DNA from: Streptomyces tuirus
GTDB lineage: Bacteria; Actinomycetota; Actinomycetes; Streptomycetales; Streptomycetaceae
DNA: 64,000 nt
Assembly: GCA_018195615.1 (NCBI GenBank)
Contig: JAGTPG010000002.1
Coordinates: forward strand, 5,015,501 to 5,079,500
Reading direction: 5' to 3'
Shown: one piece after another, positions 1-8,846 of the stretch
Layout of the letters: the number at the start of each line of letters is the position of its first letter
How positions within the stretch are numbered: the first letter of the stretch is position 1
The notes under the pieces: model-generated
The model's database searches: none
What the model was told of the DNA's origin: nothing
What the model saw: only the letters and a program-made list of their open reading frames with translations
Program-made: the position numbers and the translations under genes

Positions 1-1
1 C

Positions 2-517
2 TTCGAGGAGGGCGTCTTCCGGTTCTGCTGGATCGTCGACTTCCCGATGTACGAGAAGGACGAGGAGACCGGCGCGATCGACTTCTCGCACAACCCCTTC
101 TCCATGCCGCAGGGCGGTCTGGAGGCCCTTGAGACCCAGGACCCGCTGGACATCCTGGGCTGGCAGTACGACATCGTCTGCAACGGCGTCGAGCTGTCCT
201 CCGGCGCGATCCGGAACCACGAGCCGGAGATCATGCTCAAGGCCTTCGAGATCGCCGGGTACGACCGCGACACCGTCGAGGAGAAGTTCGCGGGCATGCT
301 GCGCGCGTTCCGCTTCGGCGCCCCGCCGCACGGCGGCATCGCCCCGGGCGTCGACCGCATCGTGATGCTGCTCGCCGACGAGCCGAACATCCGCGAGACG
401 ATCGCCTTCCCGCTCAACGGCAACGCCCAGGACCTGATGATGGGCGCGCCGACCGAGCTGGACGAGGCCCGGCTGAAGGAGCTGCACCTGTCGGTGCGCA
501 AGCCGCAGCCGAAGTAG
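2..517 (+). CDS. aspS: Aspartyl-tRNA synthetase, C-terminal part
   Basis: This is the 3' end of a class II aminoacyl-tRNA synthetase that charges tRNA with aspartate in the cytoplasm. The reading frame is open from base 2 and its start lies outside the window. The fragment carries the class II motif 3 region (GVDRIVMLL, preceded by FGAPPHGGIAPG), and the phrases FSHNPFSMP and YDIVCNGVELSSGAIRNH are characteristic of bacterial AspRS. It ends at a TAG followed at once by a strong terminator, so it is the last gene of its transcript. The family assignment is secure. Whether the enzyme is discriminating or non-discriminating (Asp/Asn) cannot be judged from this end. Confidence 0.95.
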   Translation, partial: FEEGVFRFCWIVDFPMYEKDEETGAIDFSHNPFSMPQGGLEALETQDPLDILGWQYDIVCNGVELSSGAIRNHEPEIMLKAFEIAGYDRDTVEEKFAGMLRAFRFGAPPHGGIAPGVDRIVMLLADEPNIRETIAFPLNGNAQDLMMGAPTELDEARLKELHLSVRKPQPK

Positions 518-531
518 CGCATACGGATGTG

Positions 532-565
532 AGTGGCCCGGAACCGGCGTCGGTTCCGGGCCACT
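532..565 (+). terminator. Rho-independent-type terminator of aspS
   Basis: A perfect 14-bp inverted repeat (AGTGGCCCGGAACC, 6-base loop, GGTTCCGGGCCACT) begins 15 bases after the aspS stop and runs into TTCG. A long G/C stem without a clear U tract is usual for Streptomyces terminators. Confidence 0.85.
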
Positions 566-634
566 TTCGTACGCTGAGCTCTCACCCAGCTCTTACCCAG
601 GCTCCTGACAGACGCGGTGCCTAGCTTCCCTTCC

Positions 635-1590
635 ATGACGGGACAGGGAACGGCCGAAGGGCCGAAGCACAAACGGGACCTGACACGCCGTAAGGTCGTC
701 GCCGCGAGCGCCGGCGCGGTGGTGGCGGCAGGCGTCGGCGGCACGTTCGCGGCGGGCGCGTTCGCCGGTGAGGGGACGACAGCCGCCAAGGGGAAGGCCG
801 CCGCCTCGGGCAAGGCCGCCGCGAGTTCCGGCGAGGCCTGCTACAAGCTGACCTCCGAGACCACCGAGGGCCCCTACTACATCGACGCGGACAAGCTCCG
901 CCGGGACGTCACCGAGGACCAGGAGGGCATCCCGCTCACCCTGCGCCTGAAGGTGATCGACTCCGACACCTGCAAGCCCCTCGCGAACGCCGCCGTGGAC
1001 ATCTGGCACTGCAACGCGCTGGGCGTGTACTCGGGGTACGAGGCGATGGGCAGTGGCGGAGGAGGCGGGGGCGGAGAAGGCGGGGGCGGTACGCCACCCT
1101 CCGGTACGCCGACCGGAACCCCGTCGGGTCCGCCCCGGGCGGCGGCGGTGGGGGCCACGAGGAGCCCTCCGACGACGAGCGCTATCTGCGCGGGACGTGG
1201 CGGACGGACAAGAAGGGCGAGGTCGAGTTCCGCACGGTCTTCCCCGGCTGGTACCAGGGCCGCTGCGTGCACATCCACACCAAGGTGCACGTCAACGGCG
1301 CCTGGACCGACGCGGGCTACGAGGGCGGCACGACCTGCCACACCGGCCAGCTCTTCTTCGACGAGGAGTCCGTGCTGGCCTCCGCCGAGGTCGAGCCGTA
1401 CTCCACCAACACCACGACCCGCACGACCCTCGACGAGGACACCATCTACCCGGGCAACGGCACGGAGGGCGGTCTGCTCAAGCTCAAGTACAAGAAAAAC
1501 GCCATCGCCAAGGGCGTCGTCGCGACCCTCACCATGGGCGTGGACCCCGAGGCGACACACGAGGGCACGGAGGAATCGGTTCAGCCATAA
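635..1590 (+). CDS. Tat-exported intradiol ring-cleavage dioxygenase
   Basis: Predicted non-haem Fe(III) dioxygenase that opens catechol-type rings between the two hydroxyls. The N-terminus has a Tat-like signal (TRRKVVAASAGA followed by an Ala/Gly-rich stretch), so export is likely. The core contains TEGPYYID, then WYQGRCVHIHTKVH, which supply the Tyr and His iron ligands of the family, and ends with the usual beta-rich C-terminus. A Gly-rich insert (about 1050-1140) interrupts the domain. The frame changes there, in the G-run near 1081-1089, and one missing G explains it. ATG at 635 was chosen because the Tat motif follows directly; a GTG at 617 is possible. No ribosome binding site (RBS) is obvious. 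Substrate is unknown. Confidence 0.85.
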
Positions 1591-1599
1591 GTGCGTGAC

Positions 1600-1626
1600 G
1601 GGCGGACGTCCATGAATCGTCCGCCC
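1600..1626 (+). terminator. Terminator after the dioxygenase
   Basis: Inverted repeat GGGCGGAC / GTCCGCCC with an 11-base loop lies 10 bases after the dioxygenase stop. It separates that gene from the downstream transporter. Confidence 0.65.
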
Positions 1627-1747
1627 TGCATTCACATACATGTACTTCTACTCAACCCGTTGACCCGGAACCGTGGCCTCCTTAAGGTCCCTTCGAGAAC
1701 GCGTACGTGATTGCTGTTCACGTATGTGCACATCAAGGGAGACAACG

Positions 1748-3093
1748 ATGTCAGAAGCCGCGATACCGGAGGCCGAGCAGCGGGCGGTGAGCAAGTTCCT
1801 GCGCCGCATGCTGCCGATCCTGGTCCTGATGCTGCTGGTCAACCAGATGGACCGGACGAACGTGGGCTTCGTCCAGGACGAACTGCGCGCCGATGTGGGC
1901 GTGAGCGCCACGGCCTACGGGCTCGGCGCGGGCCTGTTCTTCATCGGATACGCCCTGTTCGAGGTGCCGAGCAACGTCCTGCTGGAACGGTTCGGCGCCC
2001 GGGTCTGGCTGACCCGCATCATGATCACCTGGGGTGCGGTGATCGTGGCGATGTGCTTCATCCACAACGTGTGGATGTTCTACGGCCTGCGCTTCCTGCT
2101 CGGTGTCGCGGAGGCCGGCTTCTTCCCCGGTGTGCTCCTCTACTTCACACAGTGGCTGCCGGACTCAAGCCGGGGCCGGGCGAGTGCGATCTTCCTGGGC
2201 GGTTCGGCCACGGCGTACATCGTGACCGGGCCGATCACGGGCGCGCTGCTGGAGCTGCACGGCGCGGGCGGTATCGCCGGCTGGCGGTGGATGTTCGCCC
2301 TGGAGGGCGCCTTCTCGATCGTGGTCGGCTTCATCGCCGGGTTCTTCCTCGTCTCCCGCATCCAGGACGCGAAGTGGCTCACGCAGGAGGAGAAGGACGC
2401 GCTGAGCGAGGCGGTGGCCCGGGACAAGGCGGCGCGCGACCGTGCCCCGTCGGTGTCGCGGCTGAAGTTGATCTTCCACCCCCAGGTCGCCGTCCTGACC
2501 TCGGTCTTCTTCGCGATGGCGCTCACCGGCTATGCGATCACGTTCTGGCTGCCGAGCCTGGTGGAGGAGATCGGCGGACTGTCGCCCTTCCAGATCGGTC
2601 TGCTGTCGGCGATCCCGTGGATCTGCGCCGTGATCGCGATGTACACGATGAGCCACTTCACGGACCGGGCCCCGGACCGTCGCCCCTACCTGGCGATCGC
2701 CCTGGTCCTCTCCGCCACCGGCACCTTCCTCGCCACCCTCGGCTCCCCCTGGTTCGGCCTCGTCGCCCTCACCCTCGCCGCGGTCGGCGGCAAGTGCGCG
2801 GCCACGCTGTTCTGGCCGATGGCCCAGTCGGGCCTCGACCTGAAGATCGCGGCGCCGGGGCTGGCCCTGGTCAACTCCATCGGAAACCTGGGCGGTTTCG
2901 TGTCGCCCACGCTCTTCGGCTACTTGAAGGACACGACGGGGAGTACGAACGGGGGGCTGTACACGCTCTCCGCGGCGTCGATCCTGGCGGTACTGGGGTG
3001 GCGTTCGTACGCCACACCAAGAGGGGCGAGCAGACTGGGTCCGGTGGGAAGGCGGCGGTGACGGGGGAGCCGGTCGCGGGGGAGGCGCGCTGA
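1748..3093 (+). CDS. MFS transporter, anion:cation symporter type
   Basis: Twelve-helix major facilitator protein resembling the anion:cation symporter family (tartrate, phthalate and 4-hydroxyphenylacetate permeases). Family signatures include MDRTNVGFVQDEL at the first helix, FFIGYALFEVPSNVLLERFGAR, and GVAEAGFFPGVLLYFTQWLP after helix 4. ATG 1748 follows a GGGAGA RBS. A missing G near 2995-2998 shifts the frame; restoring it changes the tail to a hydrophobic helix ending in VAFVRHTKRGEQ with stop at 3093 in place of the premature stop at 3061. The upstream aromatic dioxygenase suggests, but does not prove, import of an aromatic or dicarboxylic acid. TTCAC(A/G)TA direct repeats at 1631 and 1717 in its upstream region could be regulator sites. 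Confidence 0.85.
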
Positions 3094-3106
3094 GCCGAGC
3101 GGACTC

Positions 3107-3137
3107 CGGGCCCGTTCCCTTGTCGGGGGCGGGCCCG
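3107..3137 (+). terminator. Possible terminator after the MFS gene
   Basis: CGGGCCCG occurs twice, 15 bases apart, and each copy is self-complementary, so a hairpin can form 14 bases after the corrected MFS stop. It also lies between convergent genes and could serve both directions. Confidence 0.5.
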
Positions 3138-3238
3138 AGCCGCTTGGCACCCTCATCCAGGCCCGGACAACTTCGTCGACCGCCCCCGGCCGGCGGGAGG
3201 CGGGGCCGGCTTGCCCCGCACGCGAGGACGGCCTTCCG

Positions 3239-3802
3239 CTATTGCGGTGCGATGGCTTTGAGCCAGTCCTCGACGGCGAGGACGTCTGCCCACTGCGGGA
3301 ACAGCTTTTCGGTAAGCATCGTGTGCACCTCGGGGTCGGTGTCGAGGCAGGCGTCCGCCAGGACGGTGAGGCCGAAGTCCAGGTCGATGGCGTGCCACAG
3401 GGTGGACAGCACCACAGCGCTGGTGGCGATGCCGGTGAGGACAAGGCTGTCGATATCGCGAGCCCTGAGGACCAAGTCGAGGTCGCTGCCCGAGAAGGCA
3501 CTCCCTCGTCTCTTGGTCACCACGACGTCGCCCTGCTGCGGGGCGACGTCGTCATGGATCTCGGTACCTGGCTGCCCCTCGGTGAACAGGCCGGCCCGGA
3601 CCATGTTTGTCATCACCTTGTTGCGGGGGCTGACTTCCTGATCACCCGGCCGTAACCCGATCACCACGTAGATCACGGGGATGCCTGCAGCCCGGGCGCC
3701 GTCGATCGCCCGGCGCAAGCGCGGCAGATATCCGGAACCGTCGTCGGCGATAGCCACGACGTCGCGTTGCACGTCCATCACCAGAAGCGCACTGTTCGCC
3801 AT
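3239..3802 (-). CDS. Isochorismatase-family cysteine-hydrolase-like protein
   Basis: About 187 residues with the isochorismatase-like fold: ALLVMDVQRDVV at the N-terminus (catalytic Asp position), a central KRRGSAFSGSDLDLVL (Lys position) and LVLTGIATSAVVLSTLWHA. At the nucleophile position, where amidases carry Cys, this protein has a hydrophobic residue (SAVVLST). It may therefore be a cysteine-less hydrolase of the EntB/PhzD type or a member that has lost amidase chemistry. ATG 3802 is preceded by GGAGAAGGGACGG. It heads no clear operon, and the next minus-strand gene upstream is 112 bases away. Substrate is not predictable. Confidence 0.8.
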   Translation of the reverse strand: MANSALLVMDVQRDVVAIADDGSGYLPRLRRAIDGARAAGIPVIYVVIGLRPGDQEVSPRNKVMTNMVRAGLFTEGQPGTEIHDDVAPQQGDVVVTKRRGSAFSGSDLDLVLRARDIDSLVLTGIATSAVVLSTLWHAIDLDFGLTVLADACLDTDPEVHTMLTEKLFPQWADVLAVEDWLKAIAPQ

Positions 3803-3913
3803 GCTCCGTCCCTTCTCCGTGGAAGAACAAGAGCAAGTCTGGTGGATCAACGGAGCCGTGGTTGGGGATTCCGCAGGTCCTCATCAGCGTCGCCCTCGCA
3901 GGGCTCACATTGA

Positions 3914-4624
3914 TCATCCCACTGCGGCTGATCCCTCCAGGCGGGCGAAGGCAAGGATGTCGGGGACTGCTTCGCGCAGGCTCCCGAAGTGACGGTGCAC
4001 GCCGGCCACCGCAACCGGGGAGTTGACCCCCCACACCACCATGCCGGCCCGCAACCCTGCCTCGACTCCGGAGGGGGCGTCCTCAATGACCAGGCAGTCC
4101 TCGGGCTGGGCACCGAGCCGCTCGGCGGCCAGCAGGTAGGGCACCGGCGACGGTTTGCCCTCCTCCACTACCGCGGCGTCGACAATGACGCGCGGGACCG
4201 GCAGGCCCGTCCGGGCGAATCGCCCGCGCACCCGGTGCTCATAGTTCGAGGTCACCAGCGCCCACGACGCCGGCGGCAGGGCGTCCAGCAGCTCCGACGC
4301 ACCGTCGAAGGCCGCATAGACGCCGGACCGGACGTCCTCGTCCTCAAGCTCGTGCAGCGCAGCCAGGCACTCCCTGGGATCCTGGCCCGGAGCTACCTGC
4401 GCGAAGGTCTCCATCGGCCGCGTCCGCAGCGCCACCCGATAGACCTCATCCGCGTCCAGCCGGTACCGCCCCGCCCACATTTCCCAGACCCGGCGCTGGT
4501 TGTCCACGGCGTCGATCAACGTGCCGTCGACATCGAAGAGGACGTACTTCCTGGGGCTGGGCTGCACAAGCTCACTGGTCACGTCGTGATCATGCCAGGC
4601 AGCCGTGAAGATCATATTCTCCAA
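3914..4624 (-). CDS. HAD-superfamily phosphatase (beta-phosphoglucomutase-like)
   Basis: Haloacid dehalogenase-fold hydrolase of subfamily IA. Motif I is VLFDVDGTLID (two catalytic Asp), motif II is WALVTSNYEH, the motif III Lys is in VEEGKPSPVPYL, and motif IV is CLVIEDAPSGVEAG. The helical cap between motifs I and II fits phosphoglycolate-phosphatase or beta-phosphoglucomutase-like enzymes acting on small phospho-sugars. The N-terminal 14 residues are unusual, so a GTG at 4582 (VTSELVQPSPRKY) may be the real start. It is 30 bases downstream of the RibD-like gene on the same strand, so co-transcription is plausible. Confidence 0.85.
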   Translation of the reverse strand: MENMIFTAAWHDHDVTSELVQPSPRKYVLFDVDGTLIDAVDNQRRVWEMWAGRYRLDADEVYRVALRTRPMETFAQVAPGQDPRECLAALHELEDEDVRSGVYAAFDGASELLDALPPASWALVTSNYEHRVRGRFARTGLPVPRVIVDAAVVEEGKPSPVPYLLAAERLGAQPEDCLVIEDAPSGVEAGLRAGMVVWGVNSPVAVAGVHRHFGSLREAVPDILAFARLEGSAAVG

Positions 4625-4654
4625 CTCGGCTGCAAGCCGGTCGCACCAGCGCCG

Positions 4655-5215
4655 CTAGCGCGCCACGCGGTAGCGGAGGTAGACGACTTTGGAGCTGAAG
4701 GTGCGGGTCTCGACGAGTTCGAGGTCCACCCGGCGCTCGTGCTGCGGAAAGAACGGAATGCCACCGCCGACCAGCACCGGGTAAACCATGGCTCGGTACT
4801 CGTCGATCAGACCCAGCGCGGCCGCCTCGGCGGCGAGAGTCGCGCCGCCGATCGCGATCTCGCCCTCCCCCGACTCGGCTCGCAACCGCTCGATCTCCTC
4901 CGCGAGGCCGCCGGAGGCCAGACGGGCATTGCTCTGCACCGCCGACAGCGTATGGGAGAACACCAGCTTCGGGAGCGGGTTCCAGAGCGCGGCCCACTCG
5001 AGCTCCGCGTCGCTGAGCGATGATTGGTCTGCGGTCTCCCAGTACAGCATCGTCTCGTACAGCCGTCGTCCCAGCAGGTGGACGTCGACCTCTCGAATCT
5101 CGTCGATCCAGAAGCGAAAGACGTCCTCGTCGGGCCCCGTCCAGTCGAAGTCACCGTCCGGCCCGACGATGTAGCCGTCGAGTGAGACGCCCATCGAATA
5201 GGTCACCGTGCGCAT
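4655..5215 (-). CDS. RibD C-terminal/dihydrofolate-reductase-like protein
   Basis: About 186 residues with the DHFR-like RibD C-terminal fold: TYSMGVSLDGYIVGPDGDFDW at the start, LLGRRLYETMLYWE, then the nucleotide-binding GEIAIGGATLAAEA and PVLVGGGIPFFP. Such stand-alone proteins are probable NAD(P)H-dependent reductases, and few have known substrates. ATG 5215 has an excellent RBS (GAGGAGG, 6 bases upstream), which fixes the start. It lies upstream of the HAD gene in the same direction. Confidence 0.85.
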   Translation of the reverse strand: MRTVTYSMGVSLDGYIVGPDGDFDWTGPDEDVFRFWIDEIREVDVHLLGRRLYETMLYWETADQSSLSDAELEWAALWNPLPKLVFSHTLSAVQSNARLASGGLAEEIERLRAESGEGEIAIGGATLAAEAAALGLIDEYRAMVYPVLVGGGIPFFPQHERRVDLELVETRTFSSKVVYLRYRVAR

Positions 5216-5345
5216 CCGAAATCCTCCTCGATAGCCGGTTTCGACAGTAGGACCGGCGGACGCCGCAGGACTCATCGCGACGCGCGGGACGTTTTATTTC
5301 GTCGAGGAAACCACAGGGGCGCAGGATCGCCGGAGGGGTCGGGGC

Positions 5346-5630
5346 TCACCGCTGCTCGCCGGTCCCGCCTTCGTATCGCGGCAGGTTCTCCGTGGAGATC
5401 GTCCAGTCGGCGATGGTGACGTCCTCTCCGTAGACGAAGTCCTTGCGGGTGGCGTAGCGGGGTCCGTCGGGAGTGGCATGGATGTCGGTGAGGACCGTGC
5501 CGGTGCCGGTGCGGGGGTCGAAGGAGCCTTCTCCTTCCCTCTCCGCCTCGGCGATCACCATCACGTCGGGCCGGCGCATGATGCCCTCGGGCTCGTGTCT
5601 GTGCCCAGGGGCAAGGATCGTCACGTTCAT
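5346..5630 (-). pseudogene. Internally deleted Uma2-family (DUF820) endonuclease
   Basis: Ninety-four residues that match only the flanks of the Uma2 endonuclease family, which is usually about 190 residues. The first half gives RRPDVMVIAEAEREGEGSFDPR (the PD part of a PD-(D/E)XK fold). The second half gives a Uma2 C-terminus, GPRYATRKDFVYGEDVTIADWT then STENLPRYE. The central block with the E-x-K catalytic residues is absent. In intact relatives, as I recall them, an FDPR-like string occurs on both sides of that block, so deletion between short repeats could explain the fusion. It overlaps the stop of the upstream HTH gene by ATGA. It is probably inactive as a nuclease. The family call rests on recollection. 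Confidence 0.55.
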
Positions 5631-6513
5631 GCTAGGCGGCCTTCGGGGAGATCGGATCGGCAGTCGCCGCAGCGGCCGGGGGCCGGGGCGCGGAAGGCTC
5701 GGTCGCAGCCGTCGCAGTTCTGGAGGGGCTGCGGGGCGGCATGTGGCCGCTCGGGCGTGCGGAACGGTGGCAGGGGTGGGAGCTGGGCGCTGAGTCGGTG
5801 GGCCAGGAGGGCGGCCGGGCGGCGGAGGGGCTCCGGCGGCAGGTCGCTGGTCAGGGCGTGGCGCACGGCGGTGGGGGTGAGGTCCCGTTCCAGCCAGGCG
5901 GCGACGCCCGGTGCGAGGTGTTCGGCGTCGGTGGCGGAGAGGAGCAGGCGGGGGTCCGTGCGGCGGAGGCCGACGAGGACTTCGGTGGCTGTGCTGAGGA
6001 GGGCGGGGGAGCTGTACGCGGGCTTGGGTACGGCGGGGAGGGCTCGGGGCCGGGCGGGTTTCTGCTGTGGGGTGGTGGCCGTGCGGCGGGCCGGGGGCCT
6101 GGGCGGCGGTGGCTCGGCCGCGTCGCGGTCGCGGTGTCGGCCCGGCTGGTTGCAGGACACCGTCCGGGTGACGATGCGGCCCTTCTCGGTGCGTTCGCGG
6201 GTACGCCGCAAGTATCCGTGGTCTTCCAGCTCGTTCAGGGCGGCGGCGATTCGCGTGGGGCCCTCAGGGAAGCGGGCGGTGAGGGATTTGATGTCGACGG
6301 CGGCGCCGGTGGGCAGCGACTGGATGTGGCAGGCCAGCCCGATCGCGAGGAGCGACAGGTCCGGGTGCTGCGTGAGGTGGTTGCCGATCACCGTGAAGCG
6401 GGTGGTGTGGCGGGCGTTGTCGTGGATGACGCCGCTGAGGTGCGCGTGGGGTGGTTTTTCCCGCCATTACGGGACCGGACGCGCGGGCGCGCGCTAGTGT
6501 TTTGGGTATCCAT
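5627..6513 (-). CDS. Helix-turn-helix protein with C-terminal zinc-finger-like motif
   Basis: DNA-binding protein of a type frequent in Streptomyces. The N-terminal half carries HLSGVIHDNARHTTRFTVIGNHL, then a winged-helix-like region (DIKSLTARFPEGPTRIAAALNELEDHGYLRRTRER). The middle is Pro/Arg-rich. The C-terminus ends with CDGCDRAFRAP then CGDCRSDLP, a CxxC...CxxC arrangement that could bind zinc. A missing C near 6450 breaks the frame; restoring it links to an ATG at 6513 (MDTQNTSARPRV). It overlaps the Uma2 remnant by ATGA. Regulatory targets are unknown. Confidence 0.7.
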
Positions 6514-6540
6514 CGGGAAGGTGCGTTTCCTTGGTGGTGA

Positions 6541-6576
6541 GGCCCTCGCAGTGGGATGCCAGTCCCGGCGAGGGCC
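6541..6576 (-). promoter_or_regulatory. Hairpin in the leader of the HTH gene
   Basis: GGCCCTCGC and GCGAGGGCC form a 9-bp stem with an 18-base loop, 28-63 bases upstream of the HTH start. It could be a terminator remnant or a leader structure. The rest of the gap between 6514 and 6775 shows no convincing gene. Confidence 0.4.
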
Positions 6577-6775
6577 GTCGTGTGTCTTGGGTCGTGCTGC
6601 GTCGTGTTGCGCTGAGCGTAGGGCAGACGACCTGCCAGGAATCCAGCTGAGCCGGTGATGTTCACCCGCCCGAGTGAGCGCATGCTGAGCGTGCGCAGTG
6701 GGCGGGTGGGGTGGGGCTTGGTCGGGTTTCTTTTCTCTCTCGTGTTCCTTTGGGGAGACCGCCGACGGCACCGGA

Positions 6776-6805
6776 GCACACGCGGTCGGGTTCCGGTGCG
6801 TGTGC
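6776..6805 (-). terminator. Terminator of the ATP-binding gene
   Basis: GCACACGC / GCGTGTGC, 8 bp with a 14-base loop, begins 13 bases beyond the minus-strand stop at 6818. Confidence 0.6.
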
Positions 6806-6817
6806 CGTTCGCGCTGG

Positions 6818-7249
6818 TCAGGGGCGTGGCAGGTCGAGTTCTACCCAGACGGTCTTACGGGGTACCGGGCCGAGTTCGACGCCCCAGCGGTCGGCGAGGG
6901 CCTCGACGAGGAGCAGGCCGCGTCCCGACTCGGCGTCGGGGGCGGGTGAGCGATGGCGGGGGAGGTTGTCCCCGCGGGTGTCCGTGACCTCGATGCGGAG
7001 GGTTTCGCAGCGGCTGTGGAGGACGAGGCGGAAGTCGCGTCCGGGGAGCCGGCCGTGGGTGGCGGCGTTCGCGGCGAGTTCGGCGACGAGGTACTCGGCG
7101 GCCTCGGTGATGCGGTGGGGCATCTCCCGGCTGCGCATCCACTCCATGGCGAGGAGCCGGGCGAGGCGGGCGCCGCGTGGTGTGGGGGACAGCAGCAGGC
7201 TGAAGTGGTCGGTGGGTGCGAGAAGTTGGGTGGACTTTTCCTGGTTCAC
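6818..7249 (-). CDS. RsbW-like ATP-binding regulatory protein
   Basis: A 143-residue GHKL-type ATPase domain like anti-sigma factor kinases: VAELAANAATHGRLPGRDFRL (N box), RIEVTDTRGDNLP (G1) and SGRGLLLVEALADRWGVE (G2). Hundreds of such short proteins occur in Streptomyces, very often next to XRE/DUF5753 and DUF397 genes, as here. GTG 7249 is the only reasonable start. It is divergent from the XRE gene with a 119-bp shared promoter region containing GTGAACAGTGACAGCGCTG near 7279-7297. By analogy with abaA/whiJ-like loci it probably takes part in developmental control, which is inference. Confidence 0.85.
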   Translation of the reverse strand: MNQEKSTQLLAPTDHFSLLLSPTPRGARLARLLAMEWMRSREMPHRITEAAEYLVAELAANAATHGRLPGRDFRLVLHSRCETLRIEVTDTRGDNLPRHRSPAPDAESGRGLLLVEALADRWGVELGPVPRKTVWVELDLPRP

Positions 7250-7368
7250 ATCACCGAGCGTGGCGGTGCGTGCTTACCGTGAACAGTGACAGCGCTGATA
7301 CGTAGGGTGACTGTCCGGGGCTTGTCGGCCGTTGTCCGGGCTGTCGGCAGTACGAAGGAGGGTGCCGG

Positions 7369-8244
7369 ATGTCGGTGGACGGCGAGGTTCGACGGCTCAG
7401 TGAGGAAGCGGATGAGCCGGGGTGGGAGGTGGACCCGGACGATGAGTGGGGAGTGGCCGTCATCACCACGGTGGGGCGGCAGTTGAGGCTGCGGCGGGAG
7501 CGGGTGGGGATGCGGGCCGCCGAGTTCGCGACGGCGGTCGGATACGGGGAGGACCTGGTCTACAAGGTCGAGGGAGGGAAACGGATTCCTCGGCAGGAGT
7601 ACCTGGACAAGGCCGACGAGGTGTTGGGAGCGGGTGGGCTCGTTGCGGCGGCTTGGGAGGACGTTAAGAAGGTCCGGTATCCGAAGAAGGTTCGGGAGCT
7701 GGGGAAGCTGGAGGGCAAGGCGGTCGAGATCGCTCTGTATGAGTGCCACATCGTCCCTGGGCTGTTGCAGACGCCGGAGCACGCAAGATCCGTGATCGGG
7801 GCAGCGCAGCCGCCCTACTCGCCGGACGACGTGGAACGCATGGTGGCCGCTCGCCTGGCCCGGCAGTCGGTCTTCGAACGATCGCCAGCGCCAGCGCTCA
7901 GCTTCGTCCTGGAAGAGGGGGTCCTGCGGCGCCCCATCGGGGGCAAAATGGTGTGGCGTCGGCAGCTTGAACGCCTGCTGGAGGCGGGGCGGTTGCACAA
8001 CGTCGTGCTTCAAGTGATGCCGATGGACTGCGACACCCACTCCGGCCTGGACGGTCGGATCGAGCTGCTGAAGTTCCCCGATGGCACGGCCGTAGGGCGC
8101 TCCGACGGCGCGTTCAGTGGTCGGCCGACCTCCGAGCTCAAACACCTGCGCGTCCTTGAGTTGCGGTATGGCACCATCCGGGCTCAGGCGCTCTCTCCGC
8201 GGGAGTCGCTGGCCTTCATCGAGCAACTGCTGGGAGAGACATGA
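7369..8244 (+). CDS. XRE regulator with DUF5753 domain (whiJ-like)
   Basis: 291 residues. An N-terminal Cro/C1-type helix-turn-helix (VGRQLRLRRERVGMRAAEFATAVGYGEDLVYKVEGGKRIPRQ, about residues 37-80) precedes the DUF5753 domain (EIALYECHIVPGLLQTPEHAR through SPRESLAFIEQLL). This is the regulator class that pairs with DUF397 proteins in WhiJ-type developmental systems. An AAGGAGGGTG RBS precedes ATG 7369. Its stop overlaps the DUF397 start by ATGA, implying coupled translation. Confidence 0.92.
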   Translation: MSVDGEVRRLSEEADEPGWEVDPDDEWGVAVITTVGRQLRLRRERVGMRAAEFATAVGYGEDLVYKVEGGKRIPRQEYLDKADEVLGAGGLVAAAWEDVKKVRYPKKVRELGKLEGKAVEIALYECHIVPGLLQTPEHARSVIGAAQPPYSPDDVERMVAARLARQSVFERSPAPALSFVLEEGVLRRPIGGKMVWRRQLERLLEAGRLHNVVLQVMPMDCDTHSGLDGRIELLKFPDGTAVGRSDGAFSGRPTSELKHLRVLELRYGTIRAQALSPRESLAFIEQLLGET

Positions 8245-8441
8245 TCCGCAAGAGCACTGCCGAGCTGGCGTGGTTCAAAAGCAGCTACAGCGGCGGCAAC
8301 GACGGCAACTCCTGCGTTGAACTGGCCGTCACCCCCGACAACGTGCACGTCCGCGACTCCAAGAACCTCGAAGGCCCTCGTCTGACGATCATGCCGGGCG
8401 CCTGGATGGACTTCGTGTCCTACGCCGTGCAGAACCGCTAG
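8241..8441 (+). CDS. DUF397 protein
   Basis: A 66-residue DUF397 protein (AWFKSSYSGGNDGNSCVELA, then VRDSKN near the middle). Such small proteins are genetic partners of the DUF5753 XRE regulators, and the ATGA overlap with 7369-8244 supports that here. Its TAG stop shares bases with the TAG of the convergent PH-like gene (CTAG at 8438-8441), so there is no intergenic space. Confidence 0.92.
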   Translation: MIRKSTAELAWFKSSYSGGNDGNSCVELAVTPDNVHVRDSKNLEGPRLTIMPGAWMDFVSYAVQNR

Positions 8442-8803
8442 CGCGCCACGAATTGGGTCAGGATCGCCTGAACCTCGTAGATGTCGACGCCCTTCGTGAA
8501 GGTCTTCTCGATGGGGGTCGGGGTGCCGGAGATCCAGATCTTCAGTTCCGCGTCGAGATCGAACGTGCCGGCCGTTTCCACCGCGAAGTGGGTGATGCTG
8601 CGGTAGGGGACGGAGTGGTACTCGGTCTTCTTGCCGGTGATGCCCTGCTTGTCGATCAGGATCAGGCGGCGGTCGGTGAAGAGGATGGTGTCGCGGATCA
8701 GCAGGAACGCCGCGTGGACCTGTTCGCCGTGGCCGAGGAGGCAGGCGTAGTCCTGCTGGGCCGACTGCGGGTCCACGGTGTGTGCGTTGCCGAAGAGGGC
8801 CAT
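8438..8803 (-). CDS. Bacterial PH-domain-like protein
   Basis: 121 residues with no signal or membrane segment. The pattern LLIRDTILFTDRRLILIDKQGITGKKTEYHSVPYRSITHF followed by DAELKIWISG is typical of bacterial pleckstrin-homology domains (bPH). These oligomerise and occur next to stress or regulatory genes; no enzymatic role is expected. RBS AAGGAAAG precedes ATG 8803. It converges on and overlaps the DUF397 stop. Confidence 0.8.
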   Translation of the reverse strand: MALFGNAHTVDPQSAQQDYACLLGHGEQVHAAFLLIRDTILFTDRRLILIDKQGITGKKTEYHSVPYRSITHFAVETAGTFDLDAELKIWISGTPTPIEKTFTKGVDIYEVQAILTQFVAR

Positions 8804-8846
8804 CGTTCTTTCCTTCGTGTGTAGGTGGCTTGAGTGTCGGAGCGGC

